DNA of 64,000 nt from Sphingobacteriales bacterium (GCA_016719635.1 JADJYT010000007.1:62001-126000), one strand, 5' to 3'; counted from the stretch's first letter, positions 52,580 to 62,181 are shown. Translations and numbers: made by a program. The notes: generated by a model from the letters alone, not told the origin.

Positions 52580-54067
52580 ATGACTTTTGAAGAATACCGA
52601 AAACAAGACGCAGTCGGACTGGCTGATTTGGTCCGCAACAAACAGGTGAAACCACAGGAGCTTTTGGATATCGCCATCAAACGAACGGAAGAAGTCAACC
52701 CCAAAATAAATGCGGTGGTGACAGAATTGTACGACTTCGGCAGGAAGGCTGCGGAAAATACGGATTACCGAACGCCTTTTGCCGGCGTGCCTTTTCTGGT
52801 AAAAGATTTGGGCATGCAGCTCAAAGGAACGCGTTATACCAATGCGTCCCGTTTGCAGAAAGAGTATGTCTCTACCCAAACCAGCGATGTGGTGCAGAAA
52901 GTGATGGATGGCAGGTTCCTGATTTTTGGAAAAACAAACACGTCGGAGTTTGGATTGAATCCGTTTGTAGAAAACGACCTGTTTGGCAATACGCACAATC
53001 CCTGGAACCTGGATTATACACCGGGTGGCTCCAGCGGCGGCAGTGCGGCAGCCGTTGCTGCCGGAATTGTGCCGATGGCTACCGCCAATGACGGCGGCGG
53101 TTCGATACGGATTCCGGCCAGCTGCAACGGATTATTGGGGTTAAAACCTACCCGCGGACGGGTGTCATTCGGTCCCATCTTTGGGGAGCAGTGGAGCGGT
53201 GCGGCAAACCACGAATTATGTGTGTCTCGCAGCGTGCGGGATACGGCGCATTATCTGGATCTGGTAATGGGTAATTCACCGGGTGATCCGTTTATATTGC
53301 AGGCACCCGACCGACCGTATGCGGAAGAAATCAAACAGCCGGTGAAAACCCTTAAAATCGGGTACTCATTGGAGCATCCGTTCCGGGAGCAGGACCCTGA
53401 AAACGAAAATGCCATCCGGCAAACCCTGCAATTGCTGCAAAGCCTCGGTCATCAGGTGGAGGAAGTAAAATTGCCGTATGACAGTCAGCTGTTAGCCGAT
53501 TGTCTATACGCATTGGTGATGGGTGAGTTATCGGCGACGATAGATGCTGTGGCGAAAGAACGCGGCAACCCGGCACGGGTGGATGAAATTGAACCGACCA
53601 ACTGGCTCCTGTATACATTGGGTAAAAAATTGAGCGCGAATGAATTTTGTCTGGCGCGCATGCAGTGGAATACCCTGGCGAGAAGCATGCAGCAGTTCCA
53701 TATAAAATATGATTTGCTCCTGACACCCACACTCGGGATGGCTCCGTTTAAGATTGGCGCCCTCCAGCCCAAACCCTGGGAAAAAACCGCGTTGAATGCA
53801 CTCAACAGTTTAGGGGCATCGGGTATATTAAAACACTCTTCACTGATAGATGAAACCAAACGAAAGATATTTCAATGGATTCCATATCCGCCATTAGCCA
53901 ACCTGACGGGACAGCCCAGTATTTCGGTTCCATTATACTGGACGGCCGATGGTTTACCGGTAGGGGTGATGTTTACGGCACCCTTATGTGGTGAAGCCAC
54001 CTTACTCCGGTTAGCCGCACAGCTGGAACAGGCGCAGCCGTGGTTTGACAGGATCCCTCAGTTGTAG
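52580..54067 (+). CDS. Amidase signature family hydrolase
   Basis: 495 residues. The Ser-cisSer-Lys triad is predicted as Lys75 in PFLVKDLG, Ser151 in TPGGSSGGSAAAVAAG and Ser175 in DGGGSIRIPASCNG. C-terminal LTGQPSISVPLYWTADGLPV is typical. The family includes amidases, fatty acid amide hydrolases and GatA; there is no GatB/C nearby, so it is unlikely to be the tRNA amidotransferase subunit. Substrate unknown. Confidence 0.9.
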   Translation: MTFEEYRKQDAVGLADLVRNKQVKPQELLDIAIKRTEEVNPKINAVVTELYDFGRKAAENTDYRTPFAGVPFLVKDLGMQLKGTRYTNASRLQKEYVSTQTSDVVQKVMDGRFLIFGKTNTSEFGLNPFVENDLFGNTHNPWNLDYTPGGSSGGSAAAVAAGIVPMATANDGGGSIRIPASCNGLLGLKPTRGRVSFGPIFGEQWSGAANHELCVSRSVRDTAHYLDLVMGNSPGDPFILQAPDRPYAEEIKQPVKTLKIGYSLEHPFREQDPENENAIRQTLQLLQSLGHQVEEVKLPYDSQLLADCLYALVMGELSATIDAVAKERGNPARVDEIEPTNWLLYTLGKKLSANEFCLARMQWNTLARSMQQFHIKYDLLLTPTLGMAPFKIGALQPKPWEKTALNALNSLGASGILKHSSLIDETKRKIFQWIPYPPLANLTGQPSISVPLYWTADGLPVGVMFTAPLCGEATLLRLAAQLEQAQPWFDRIPQL

Positions 54068-54089
54068 TCTGCAATGCGAACGCCGTCAG

Positions 54090-54111
54090 GGTTTGAAACC
54101 CGGGTTGCGTT
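54090..54111 (+). repeat. 22-bp direct repeat, copy 1
   Basis: GGTTTGAAACCCGGGTTGCG begins this block. It recurs at 54307-54328 with a single C/T difference. The two copies flank the palindromic repeat at 54158-54264. Confidence 0.6.
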
Positions 54112-54157
54112 TACTTCTCAATATCGCGCTGTGATGAGTAATCAAAAAGAATACCAT

Positions 54158-54264
54158 GTCATTTCGATCTGCCAGCCGGCGGAGAGAAATCCCGAAAATG
54201 CAAAGTACCAACTAATTCAGTCTTTCTAAAACAATTCGGGATTCCTCTCTTCGTTCGCAATGAC
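54158..54264. repeat. GTCATT...AATGAC dispersed repeat, copy 2
   Basis: The ends GTCATTTCGA and TCGCAATGAC are inverted. Inside, GGAGAGAAATCCCGAA and TTCGGGATTCCTCTCTTC can pair. It fills most of the 304-bp gap between amidase and mevalonate genes, with no ORF. Confidence 0.65.
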
Positions 54265-54306
54265 GGCACTCATTTCCGTTTTAGCTCTCAGGAGAAAACA
54301 TTCCCT

Positions 54307-54328
54307 GGTTTGAAACCTGGGTTGCGTT
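54307..54328 (+). repeat. 22-bp direct repeat, copy 2
   Basis: Same as 54090-54111 with one mismatch. It ends 43 nt before the decarboxylase ATG. Confidence 0.6.
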
Positions 54329-54371
54329 AAATACAAAAATTCCGTTTTCCGTTTGTATTTTTGCAGCAGAT

Positions 54372-55433
54372 ATGCCACATCCATTTAAAAACATACAGGG
54401 CGAAACAGCCTGGCGTGCTCCGTCGAATATCGCCTTAATCAAATACTGGGGGAAATATGGCAACCAGTTGCCCCGCAATGCGTCCATCAGTTTTACACTG
54501 CACAATGCCTATACGGAAACATCGGTGCGTTACACTGCGAAAGAGCATCCCGACAAAAACATTGCCCTTCAGTTTTATTTTGAAGGAAAGGAAAACCCGG
54601 CATTTGCAGACAAGATTCAAAAGTTCCTGGAGAGCCTGGTTACGCATTTTCCGTACCTGCCTTATTTTGCTTTCGAAATACGGAGTCAGAATTCCTTTCC
54701 ACATTCCGCCGGTATTGCCAGCTCGGCATCCTCCATGGCAGCGCTGTCGTTGTGCCTGACGGAAATTGAAAACAATCTGGATGGCGGCCTGCGTCCGCAT
54801 GAATTTTTTGAAAAGGCCAGTATGATTGCACGGCTTGGCTCAGGCAGTGCCTGCCGTTCGGTGTATCCCTATATGGCGGCCTGGGGCAAACATTCCGGTG
54901 TGCCGTTTTCATCCAATGAGTATGCCGTTCCGTATTTCGAAAAGATACATCCGGTCTTTAAAACCTTCAAAGATGCCATCCTGATTGTATCCGGCGACGA
55001 GAAATCGGTATCCAGCCGGGCCGGCCACGCGCTGATGGACGGGAACCCTTTTGCGGAAAGCCGCTACCAGCAGGCTGCCGATAATCAGGGAAGGCTGCTC
55101 GTTGCCTTGCGAGAGGGTAATCTGAAACTTTTTGGAGAAATAGTTGAAAACGAGGCGCTTACACTTCACGCTCTGATGATGTGCTCGACTCCCTCTTATA
55201 TGCTGATATTGCCTAACACCCTGAAAATTATAGATTTAATAAAATCCTACCGTAAAGAAAAAGGTGTACCTTTGTATTTCACGTTAGATGCCGGACCCAA
55301 TGTTCATTTGTTGTATCCGGAGGAAAATGACGAAGAAGTGAAAACTTTTATCCGGGAAATGTTGTTATCGTATTGTGAAAATGGAAAGATGATAGAAGAT
55401 GAAGTGGGCATAGGGCCAATTAAACTAAGATGA
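54372..55433 (+). CDS. mvaD: Diphosphomevalonate decarboxylase
   Basis: 353 residues. Family markers are APSNIALIKYWGKYG at the start, the GHMP ATP loop HSAGIASSASSMAAL (111-125), GSGSACRSVYP and the late TLDAGPNVHLLYPEE carrying the catalytic Asp. It decarboxylates 5-diphosphomevalonate to isopentenyl diphosphate using ATP. Its stop overlaps the next gene's ATG by 4 nt (ATGA), so the two mevalonate enzymes are translationally coupled. Confidence 0.93.
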   Translation: MPHPFKNIQGETAWRAPSNIALIKYWGKYGNQLPRNASISFTLHNAYTETSVRYTAKEHPDKNIALQFYFEGKENPAFADKIQKFLESLVTHFPYLPYFAFEIRSQNSFPHSAGIASSASSMAALSLCLTEIENNLDGGLRPHEFFEKASMIARLGSGSACRSVYPYMAAWGKHSGVPFSSNEYAVPYFEKIHPVFKTFKDAILIVSGDEKSVSSRAGHALMDGNPFAESRYQQAADNQGRLLVALREGNLKLFGEIVENEALTLHALMMCSTPSYMLILPNTLKIIDLIKSYRKEKGVPLYFTLDAGPNVHLLYPEENDEEVKTFIREMLLSYCENGKMIEDEVGIGPIKLR

Positions 55434-56377
55434 ATCAAGAACAGCCAAGTTTCAATTCCAAGATTCTCCTTTTCGGAGAGTACAGCATCATCCAGGATTC
55501 TATGGGGCTGACATTGCCGTATAATGAATTTAACGGCAAGCTGACGTTTGACGTAAAGGAGATGAACGAGCAGTTCGTGTCAGAATCCAATGAGCATTTG
55601 GCTGACTTTTCCGAGTATCTGCAAAATCTATTGGCAACCCAAAAACTGAACATCGAATTTGATATCGAATCGTTCAAAAATGATATTGAAAATGGCATGT
55701 ATTTCCAGTCCACCATCCCGCAGGGATTTGGCGTGGGCAGCAGCGGCGCGCTGGTAGCGGCGGTGTACGGAAAATATACAAAGAACAAGATAGCTTTCGA
55801 TCAGGCACCGGATAAGGAAACGATATTGCAGCTGAAAAAGATTCTGGCACAGATGGAGTCCTATTTTCATGGCAACAGCTCCGGCGTAGATCCGTTGATA
55901 TGTTACCTGAACCTGCCATTACTGATTAACGGCAAAAACGGGGTGGAACCGGTGAAAGTGGAGATGAACAATCCTGGCAAGGGTGCCATCTTTTTGATAG
56001 ATACGGGTATCAGCAGAAGCACGGAGCCGCTGGTCAAATATTATATGCAGCGCATGGAGGAACCTTCCTTCCGTGAGTTCGTCGATAAACAATTAAAGCC
56101 ATTTGCAAATAACTGCATACAGGCATTCCTGGAAGGCGACAAGGAAACCTTATTCGCCTATATGAAACTGCTGTCTAAATTCCAGTTTGAACACTTCAAG
56201 CCTATGATACCCAAGTTATTCAATAAAATGTGGAAACGCGGATTGGACAGCGGGGAATACTATCTGAAATTGTGCGGCGCGGGCGGCGGTGGTTTTATCT
56301 TAGGTTTTACCCAGAACTTCGAACTCACCAAAAAACAGCTCAAAGGACAAAACCTGGAGTTGCTGTGCAACATTTAA
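55430..56377 (+). CDS. Mevalonate kinase-like GHMP kinase
   Basis: 315 residues. The GHMP glycine-rich loop is PQGFGVGSSGALVAAVY (97-113). KILLFGEYSII at the start and KLCGAGGGGFILGF near the end are the other two GHMP motifs. Coupled to the decarboxylase, it is most likely mevalonate kinase; phosphomevalonate kinase is the alternative. The remaining mevalonate enzymes are not in the window. A terminal gene of the pair, convergent with nhaD. Confidence 0.82.
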   Translation: MNQEQPSFNSKILLFGEYSIIQDSMGLTLPYNEFNGKLTFDVKEMNEQFVSESNEHLADFSEYLQNLLATQKLNIEFDIESFKNDIENGMYFQSTIPQGFGVGSSGALVAAVYGKYTKNKIAFDQAPDKETILQLKKILAQMESYFHGNSSGVDPLICYLNLPLLINGKNGVEPVKVEMNNPGKGAIFLIDTGISRSTEPLVKYYMQRMEEPSFREFVDKQLKPFANNCIQAFLEGDKETLFAYMKLLSKFQFEHFKPMIPKLFNKMWKRGLDSGEYYLKLCGAGGGGFILGFTQNFELTKKQLKGQNLELLCNI

Positions 56378-56415
56378 TCTCTTAGGTTATTACTTTCTTT
56401 TTTTCTGATATTTTA

Positions 56416-57705
56416 CTACAGATAAAGTTTCATCAGATATTGCTGCAGAATAAAGGAAAAGATGCCGGCGAAGTATCCTGCTGCTGCCAGCCAACTAATC
56501 TTTTTCAGGTACCACATGAAATCAATCTGCTCGATGCCCATTACTGCCACGCCTGCGGCAGAGCCGATAATAATCATGCTGCCTCCGGTACCGGAAGTAA
56601 GTGCCAGAAACTGCCAGAAGGGATGGTTAACGGGAAATTCATCTATCTGATACATTCCCTGTGCAGCTGCTACCAGCGGAACATTATCAATAATGGCAGA
56701 AAGAACTCCCAATGCCGTACCGATAAGGTAATCATTCTTCAGATGTGTTTCCAGGAAGGTGGCCGCAATGGTTAAAGAACCAAAAGATTGTAATGCAGCT
56801 ACCGCCAGCAGGATACCCAGAAAAAATAAAATGGACGGTGTATCTATCCGTTGCAGCGCATGCGATACACTGTATTTAATCTTATGATTCGGTTGTTTAT
56901 TAAAGTGTATAACAGTAGTTATAACCCACATGATGCCCAATGCAAATAACATACCCATAAAGGGTGGAAGGTGTGTGACTGTTTTAATAACAGGAACAGC
57001 CATTAACAGGATTAATCCGGCGGCTAACACTACATCTGCTTTTTCAGAATGAACATCCAGTACTTTGTCCGTATTGTCCGTACCAATTTCAACGGTTTTT
57101 CCCTTAAACTTATACATCAGCAGGAGCATGGGAATCAGGCAAACCACAAGGCTCGGAATGAAGGTATTCAGGATAATATCTATGGTAGTTATTTGTCCGC
57201 CAATCCAGAGCATCGTTGTGGTTACATCCCCGATTGGTGACCAGGCGCCGCCGGAGTTGGCGGCAATGATAACCATTCCGGAAAACCATAAACGGTCTTC
57301 TTTTTTGCTGAGTAATTTAGAGCATAGAGAGGTCATAACGATGGCGGTCGTCAAATTATCTAAAATAGCCGACAGAAAAAATGTGAGGATGGAAACCAGG
57401 AGAAGTAATTTGGGGATACTGTTTGTTTTTATTTTTTCCGTGATAATGGAGAATCCGTTATGTGCATCTATTAATTCTACAATAGTCATAGCACCCAAAA
57501 GAAAGAATAGAATAGAAGCTATTTCCCCCACATGGTGAATCAATGCTTCGTTCGCATCATGTTCGGATCCGGAATATATAAAATAAATCAGCCAGCAAAG
57601 CACGCCGGTTATAATGGCGGGTGCTGCCTTGTTGATGCGCAACGGGTGTTCAAATGCAATGGCTATATAGCCAATAATAAAAATGAGAATGATTAATATG
57701 GACAT
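56416..57705 (-). CDS. nhaD: NhaD-type Na+/H+ antiporter
   Basis: 429 residues with about 12 membrane helices. NhaD/ArsB-superfamily elements are SAILDNLTTAIVMTSLC, NSGGAWSPIGDVTTTMLWIG and the C-terminal AIIDNVPLVAAAQGMY with TSGTGGSMIIIGSAAGVA. It exchanges Na+ or Li+ for protons across the inner membrane. The downstream-facing end is convergent with the mevalonate pair. The DUF4440-like gene ends 3 nt upstream, suggesting co-transcription. Confidence 0.88.
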   Translation of the reverse strand: MSILIILIFIIGYIAIAFEHPLRINKAAPAIITGVLCWLIYFIYSGSEHDANEALIHHVGEIASILFFLLGAMTIVELIDAHNGFSIITEKIKTNSIPKLLLLVSILTFFLSAILDNLTTAIVMTSLCSKLLSKKEDRLWFSGMVIIAANSGGAWSPIGDVTTTMLWIGGQITTIDIILNTFIPSLVVCLIPMLLLMYKFKGKTVEIGTDNTDKVLDVHSEKADVVLAAGLILLMAVPVIKTVTHLPPFMGMLFALGIMWVITTVIHFNKQPNHKIKYSVSHALQRIDTPSILFFLGILLAVAALQSFGSLTIAATFLETHLKNDYLIGTALGVLSAIIDNVPLVAAAQGMYQIDEFPVNHPFWQFLALTSGTGGSMIIIGSAAGVAVMGIEQIDFMWYLKKISWLAAAGYFAGIFSFILQQYLMKLYL

Positions 57706-57708
57706 GAT

Positions 57709-58173
57709 TTAAATTTTAGTATTTGGTCCAGGCGTGGAACTGCCGCCATCCATTACATATTTCCAGGAACCGTCTTTTTGCTTTTTCCAGACCGTCATGT
57801 ATACCCCATAGCTTTTCTCTCCTTTAGCATCCGTGAAGATCCAGTTGCCGAATGTATAACCCAGGTCAGCGGATTTGCTGACTTCCACCCGAACCGGAGA
57901 CCATTCCAGGGTAAGTGTTTGCGGGGGTTTATTGGCAAAGGAGGCAATCAGGGAATCTTTCCCTATGATGGGAAATTGCCCGTCGCTGCCCAGTTTGATT
58001 ACGTCCTTATCGGCGTAAAAGATAAAGGAGGCGGCCATGCCTTTTTCCAAGCTCATCCGGCTGAAAGCCAGTTCTGTTTCTTGCAGTTTCTCTACTTCTT
58101 TTTCCATCCTGTTTTTTGAAAAAACATTTCCAGACAAGGAAATCGCCAGCAAGGCCATAAGCACCTTTTGCAT
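57709..58173 (-). CDS. Secreted DUF4440 / SnoaL-like protein
   Basis: 154 residues. A signal peptide (MQKVLMALLAISLSGNVFSK) precedes a NTF2-like fold with MEKEVEKLQETELAFSRMSL, GMAASFIFYADKDVIKLG, and WKKQKDGSWKYVMDGGSS, the DUF4440 pattern. Periplasmic and of unknown ligand. It lies 3 nt upstream of nhaD and 22 nt downstream of the HAD phosphatase gene, in a minus-strand run. Confidence 0.75.
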   Translation of the reverse strand: MQKVLMALLAISLSGNVFSKNRMEKEVEKLQETELAFSRMSLEKGMAASFIFYADKDVIKLGSDGQFPIIGKDSLIASFANKPPQTLTLEWSPVRVEVSKSADLGYTFGNWIFTDAKGEKSYGVYMTVWKKQKDGSWKYVMDGGSSTPGPNTKI

Positions 58174-58195
58174 AAATTTGTTTGAATAAAGGTAA

Positions 58196-58843
58196 TCAGA
58201 ATTGGTGTAAAACCGAGTGCAATTCGGCTACATTGTGTACGATATATTTAGGAAGGCATTTTTCCAGTTCTTCCTTATTGCCGAAGCCATACAATACACC
58301 TACCGCCTGCACCCCTGCATTTCTCGCGGCACTTAAATCATGCTCACGGTCGCCGATCATTACCACGTGGTTCTTGTTTTGAATGCGGTGCTGGTGCACG
58401 ATATTTTCTATCATCTTTTCTTTTGTAGTGACACCTTTTTCTTCGTTGTAATGTTCGATGGTGGTGAAATATTCCAGCACATCAAAGTGTGAAAGTATCT
58501 TGTCGACCTGAAGTGCCTTGTTGGTAGCGATGTGCAGTGTTTTTTGCCTGGCTTTAAGGGAATGAAATAGATCTTTCATACCCTCAAAGATGATGGCCTC
58601 GTACATGCCGCCCTGTCCGTAATAATACTCCCGGTAGTAGCGGATGCCCGACTCCGTTTGTTCCTCGGAGAGCCGGTATATTGTTGAAAATACGTATTTC
58701 AGCGGAGGCCCGATTAACGGAATTAATTCTTCATCCGGTTTATCCGGGAAGCCGAGCTTATTGAAGGCATAACGATAACCGCCCACAATACCGGGCTGGG
58801 GATGGGTGATGGTGCCGTCTAAATCAAAGATGAAGTGCTGCAT
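58196..58843 (-). CDS. HAD-family hydrolase (phosphoglycolate phosphatase-like)
   Basis: 215 residues. HAD motif I FDLDGT with Asp7 and Asp9, motif II region HIATNKALQVDKIL (Thr) and motif IV MIGDREHDLSAARNAG. A helical C1 cap (residues 18-80) marks the Gph/PGMB subgroup. It hydrolyses a small phosphate ester. It lies 2 nt after the YqeY gene, so they are in one operon. Confidence 0.85.
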   Translation of the reverse strand: MQHFIFDLDGTITHPQPGIVGGYRYAFNKLGFPDKPDEELIPLIGPPLKYVFSTIYRLSEEQTESGIRYYREYYYGQGGMYEAIIFEGMKDLFHSLKARQKTLHIATNKALQVDKILSHFDVLEYFTTIEHYNEEKGVTTKEKMIENIVHQHRIQNKNHVVMIGDREHDLSAARNAGVQAVGVLYGFGNKEELEKCLPKYIVHNVAELHSVLHQF

Positions 58844-58845
58844 TA

Positions 58846-59298
58846 TTAAGCTCCCAGCAATTCTTTCACCAATGCGGAGATGCGTGCGCCTTCTGCCTGT
58901 CCGGCTGCCTTTTTAGAAACGGCGCCAATGACCTTACCCATATCTTTGACGGAGGAGGCTCCTGTTTCTGTGATGGTGGCCAGAACAATGGCTTTCAGTT
59001 CTTCGTCACTCATTTGTCTGGGCAAATAGGTGACAATCACATCCATTTCTTCTTTTTCTCTTACAGCCAGTTCCGGACGGTTTTCTTTGGTGAAGATTTC
59101 AAATGATTCTTTACGCTGATTATAAAGTTTCTGCAATATCTTTATCTCCTGTTCAGGTGTGATTTCACCGCTAGCGCCCTTCTCGGTTTTTGCCAGTAAA
59201 AAGGCTGCTTTGATGGCTTTAATGGTGCGCAGCTTTACCTCATTCTTGGAAAGCATCGCATCCTTCAGTTCGTTGTTTATGTTTTGGTCGAGACTCAT
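58846..59298 (-). CDS. GatB/YqeY domain protein
   Basis: 150 residues, the normal size. Typical elements are MLSKNEVKLRTIKAIKAAFL, LQKLYNQRKESFEIF and the tail KDMGKVIGAVSKKAAGQAEGARISALVKELL. The domain resembles the tRNA-binding tail of GatB but stands alone; its role is undefined. It starts a small operon with the HAD phosphatase. Confidence 0.9.
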   Translation of the reverse strand: MSLDQNINNELKDAMLSKNEVKLRTIKAIKAAFLLAKTEKGASGEITPEQEIKILQKLYNQRKESFEIFTKENRPELAVREKEEMDVIVTYLPRQMSDEELKAIVLATITETGASSVKDMGKVIGAVSKKAAGQAEGARISALVKELLGA

Positions 59299-59364
59299 AA
59301 TGCTGTTATTTATTGGAGGAATTGAAAGGTAAAACTACGTAAAAGCAAACTCATTTACTAATGA

Positions 59365-59568
59365 CTATTTCACTTCTTCGTAGTCAATCAGCTCCGCGTC
59401 GTTGAATTTGGAAGGGGCGGATGAATTGTTTTGCTGATTGTTAAAGAGGATGTTTTGTTTGCCCTGCGCCGGCGGAACGGTTTTGTCTTTGGACGGGTCT
59501 TTTAAGAGTTCTTTGATGACTTTATAGCCCAGAATAAAGAGTACGAGGTATTTTAAAAAACGAAACAT
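59365..59568 (-). CDS. DUF4834 family small membrane protein
   Basis: 67 residues from the ATG at 59568, chosen over the open frame to 59619 because family members begin MFRFL. One N-terminal membrane segment (FLKYLVLFILGYKVI) is followed by a polar tail ending LIDYEEVK, the family's conserved acidic end. Function unknown. It lies just downstream of the lipoprotein gene. Confidence 0.75.
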   Translation of the reverse strand: MFRFLKYLVLFILGYKVIKELLKDPSKDKTVPPAQGKQNILFNNQQNNSSAPSKFNDAELIDYEEVK

Positions 59569-59615
59569 GATTGGCCAGATTATGTGAAGTGTAACGAAAA
59601 TAGAAATGAAAAAGT

Positions 59616-59999
59616 TCAAATGCGTGTAATATTCTTTACCGCCACTTTTTTAGTGGGGGGTGCATCATACATGGCACAAACGACGCAGTCATTTCTCGGG
59701 TTGCTGTTGATATCGAAATAAAATAAATCACCCACATTGATCTGGTCAGAAGGAAACTCACAAGGATTGCCGACTGCAGCGGCATGCTCTGTCATCACCG
59801 TCAGCGGGCTGGTTATATCACTCCATTGTTCGCCCAAATGGTAGTAGTTAGAATCCTGAATCTGGATGACAATGCTGGCGCAGGTTGTGCGTACCAGTTT
59901 TGCCTTGATACGAGTACCGCTGATACCGCCACCGCCTGTTGGAATACAGGCAGATACAAGCAGAGAGAAGATACAAACAGAAACTACACGCTTTTTCAT
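59616..59999 (-). CDS. Small lipoprotein of unknown function
   Basis: 127 residues from the ATG at 59999 (MKKRVVSVCIFSLLVSACIP); the Cys in LLVSAC is the lipidation site. Paired cysteines (RTTCAS, NPCEF, DCVVCAMY) suggest a compact disulfide-bonded domain. No homologous family recognised. Upstream of the DUF4834 gene in the same direction. Confidence 0.6.
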   Translation of the reverse strand: MKKRVVSVCIFSLLVSACIPTGGGGISGTRIKAKLVRTTCASIVIQIQDSNYYHLGEQWSDITSPLTVMTEHAAAVGNPCEFPSDQINVGDLFYFDINSNPRNDCVVCAMYDAPPTKKVAVKNITRI

Positions 60000-60113
60000 G
60001 ACTACAATCATTAGTTCATTCAAAATTAATAAAAAGCGGAGTATTCGTCAAGTTTAAAAGGCTGTGGCGAGGTTCTCAACCCCTCCACAGCTAACTTTCT
60101 GATCTTCTATTGT

Positions 60114-61979
60114 TTATATCAGTTCAAAGCTTCTGCTGACAAATTTTGTCAGCGCCTCGCCTTTCAGCATATTTTGAGAAAGCAGCGCCAGATCGTAGAG
60201 CTGTTTAATATGCTTTTCCTGATGTGCGGCATCTTCCGCCAGTAGTTTTGAGTTGAGCGGATGGTTGGTATTGACGACTAAATTGATTTTTTCGTCCATA
60301 CCACCGAACATGAACGGGGAACCTCCCCCCATTTTTTGCATTTCCATCATGCGGCGCATGAATTCATCCCGGGTGATGACCACGGGGCCATCCGTTGGGG
60401 ACAATGCCTTCAGTTCCACCGTTACCTTATTTTTTTCTACTGTGTTTTCAAATAATTCTTTAAGCTTGTCTTCCTGCTCTTTGGACAAAACGGAAGTTGG
60501 AGATGCTTCCTTAGATATCAGGTTGGAAATGATGTCTGCATCCACACGTTTAAATTGTATCTTATCATTCTTCATTTCCATCTGCTGAATGAAGTGGTTG
60601 TCAATCATCGTATCCAGCTTGATGACTTCATATCCATATTCCTTCGCCTGCTGGATGTAACTGTGCTGCTCTTCGCCGTCAGAAGTGTACAACACCACCA
60701 GGGTGCCGTCTTTATCGGTCTGGTTGCCGGCAATCTTTTCTTTCAGTTCCTCAAAAGTGAAGAAAGCGTTCTCTGTATTTTGGAATAAGGCGAAGCCGTT
60801 GCTTCTTTCATAAAATTTCTCGTCACTGATCATGCCGTACTTTACAAACAGGCCGATATCGTTCCATTTTTCCTCAAACTGTTTTCTGTCATTTTGAAAG
60901 ATTTCCTGTAGTTTATCAGATACTTTTTTAGAAATATGCTGGTTGATTTTTTTAACGTTGGAATCGCTCTGCAAATATGACCGCGAAACGTTCAGCGGTA
61001 TATCCGGGGAGTCAATGACACCGTGCAGCAAGGTTAGATATTCCGGTACAATTTCACCTGCGCTGTCGGTGACGAACACCTGGTTGCTGTACAGCTGGAT
61101 CTTATCCTTCTGGATTTCGAAATTCTTTTTCAGCTTAGGGAAATACAGGATACCGGTCAGGTTGAACGGATAATCCACATTGAGGTGAATCCAGAACAGC
61201 GGTTCGTCAAAATTCATCGGATACAACTCTCGGTAGAAATCCTTATAGTCTTCATCGGTCAATGAAGAGGGTGCCTTGGTCCATGCCGGAGCCGGATTGT
61301 TGATGATGTTCGGCTCCAGCGGCTTGCCTTCTTTTTTATCTTCTTCACTCTGCCATTTGTTGCCGAACTGGATCGGTACGGGCAGGAACTTACAATATTT
61401 GTTCAACAAGGATTTGATGCGGTGTTCTTCCAGAAATTCCTTAGAGTCTTCCGCAATGTATAATACGATTTCAGAACCGCGCTCCGCTTTTTCTATCGCT
61501 TCGAGGGTAAATTCCGTGGATCCGTCGCAGCTCCATTTAACCGCCGGCTCGTCTTTATAGGATTTGGTATGGATTTCCACTTTTTCCGCGACCATGAATG
61601 CGGAGTAAAAACCCAATCCGAAATGGCCGATTATGGATTTTGCATCGTCCACGTTTTTGAATTTCTCTAAAAATTCACCTGCACTGGAAAAGGCAATCTG
61701 GTTGATGTATTTTTTCACTTCTTCTCCGGTCATGCCGATGCCTTTATCGGAAATGGTAAGGGTACTTTTTTCTTTGTCTAATTTAATCTCGATGGTCAGA
61801 TCCCCCAAATCCCCTTTCGCTTCACCCAGCTGCGATAAGCCTTTCAGTTTCTTCGTCGCATCCACGGCATTGGAAACCAGCTCCCTCAGGAAAATTTCGT
61901 GGTCGGAATACAAGAATTTTTTGATAATGGGGAAAATGTTCTCGGTCTGCACATTAATTTTTCCTGTTTCTACTGACAT
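60114..61979 (-). CDS. htpG: Hsp90-family chaperone HtpG
   Basis: 621 residues, close to E. coli HtpG (624). GHKL ATP-site motifs are EIFLRELVSNAVDATKKL, ISDKGIGMTGEEV and GHFGLGFYSAFMVA. The middle domain has PLNVSRSYLQSDSNVKKI with the catalytic Arg. It refolds or stabilises client proteins with ATP. Monocistronic. The gap downstream on its 5' side holds a dispersed repeat. Confidence 0.96.
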   Translation of the reverse strand: MSVETGKINVQTENIFPIIKKFLYSDHEIFLRELVSNAVDATKKLKGLSQLGEAKGDLGDLTIEIKLDKEKSTLTISDKGIGMTGEEVKKYINQIAFSSAGEFLEKFKNVDDAKSIIGHFGLGFYSAFMVAEKVEIHTKSYKDEPAVKWSCDGSTEFTLEAIEKAERGSEIVLYIAEDSKEFLEEHRIKSLLNKYCKFLPVPIQFGNKWQSEEDKKEGKPLEPNIINNPAPAWTKAPSSLTDEDYKDFYRELYPMNFDEPLFWIHLNVDYPFNLTGILYFPKLKKNFEIQKDKIQLYSNQVFVTDSAGEIVPEYLTLLHGVIDSPDIPLNVSRSYLQSDSNVKKINQHISKKVSDKLQEIFQNDRKQFEEKWNDIGLFVKYGMISDEKFYERSNGFALFQNTENAFFTFEELKEKIAGNQTDKDGTLVVLYTSDGEEQHSYIQQAKEYGYEVIKLDTMIDNHFIQQMEMKNDKIQFKRVDADIISNLISKEASPTSVLSKEQEDKLKELFENTVEKNKVTVELKALSPTDGPVVITRDEFMRRMMEMQKMGGGSPFMFGGMDEKINLVVNTNHPLNSKLLAEDAAHQEKHIKQLYDLALLSQNMLKGEALTKFVSRSFELI

Positions 61980-62093
61980 AGATAGTTCGATTTAAAGATT
62001 TTGGTAATAAGATGCATCAGTCAAAAGTTATACCATTTGAAAATTCTGACAAGATGACATTTTTGTATTGTAAAAAAACGGACAGGAACATCG

Positions 62094-62181
62094 TCATTCC
62101 AAATGAGGAACAAAGAGAAGAGCCTCAACGTGTTAAAGTGTAACTGTTATTGATGGGATTCCTCGCCTCACCCGGAATGAC
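62094..62181. repeat. GTCATT...AATGAC dispersed repeat, copy 3
   Basis: Perfect 8-bp terminal inverted repeats GTCATTCC and GGAATGAC. Inside, GAGGAACAAAGAG and GATTCCTCGCCTC resemble the interior of the copy at 54158-54264, and both copies are followed by GGNACTCATT. Confidence 0.65.
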
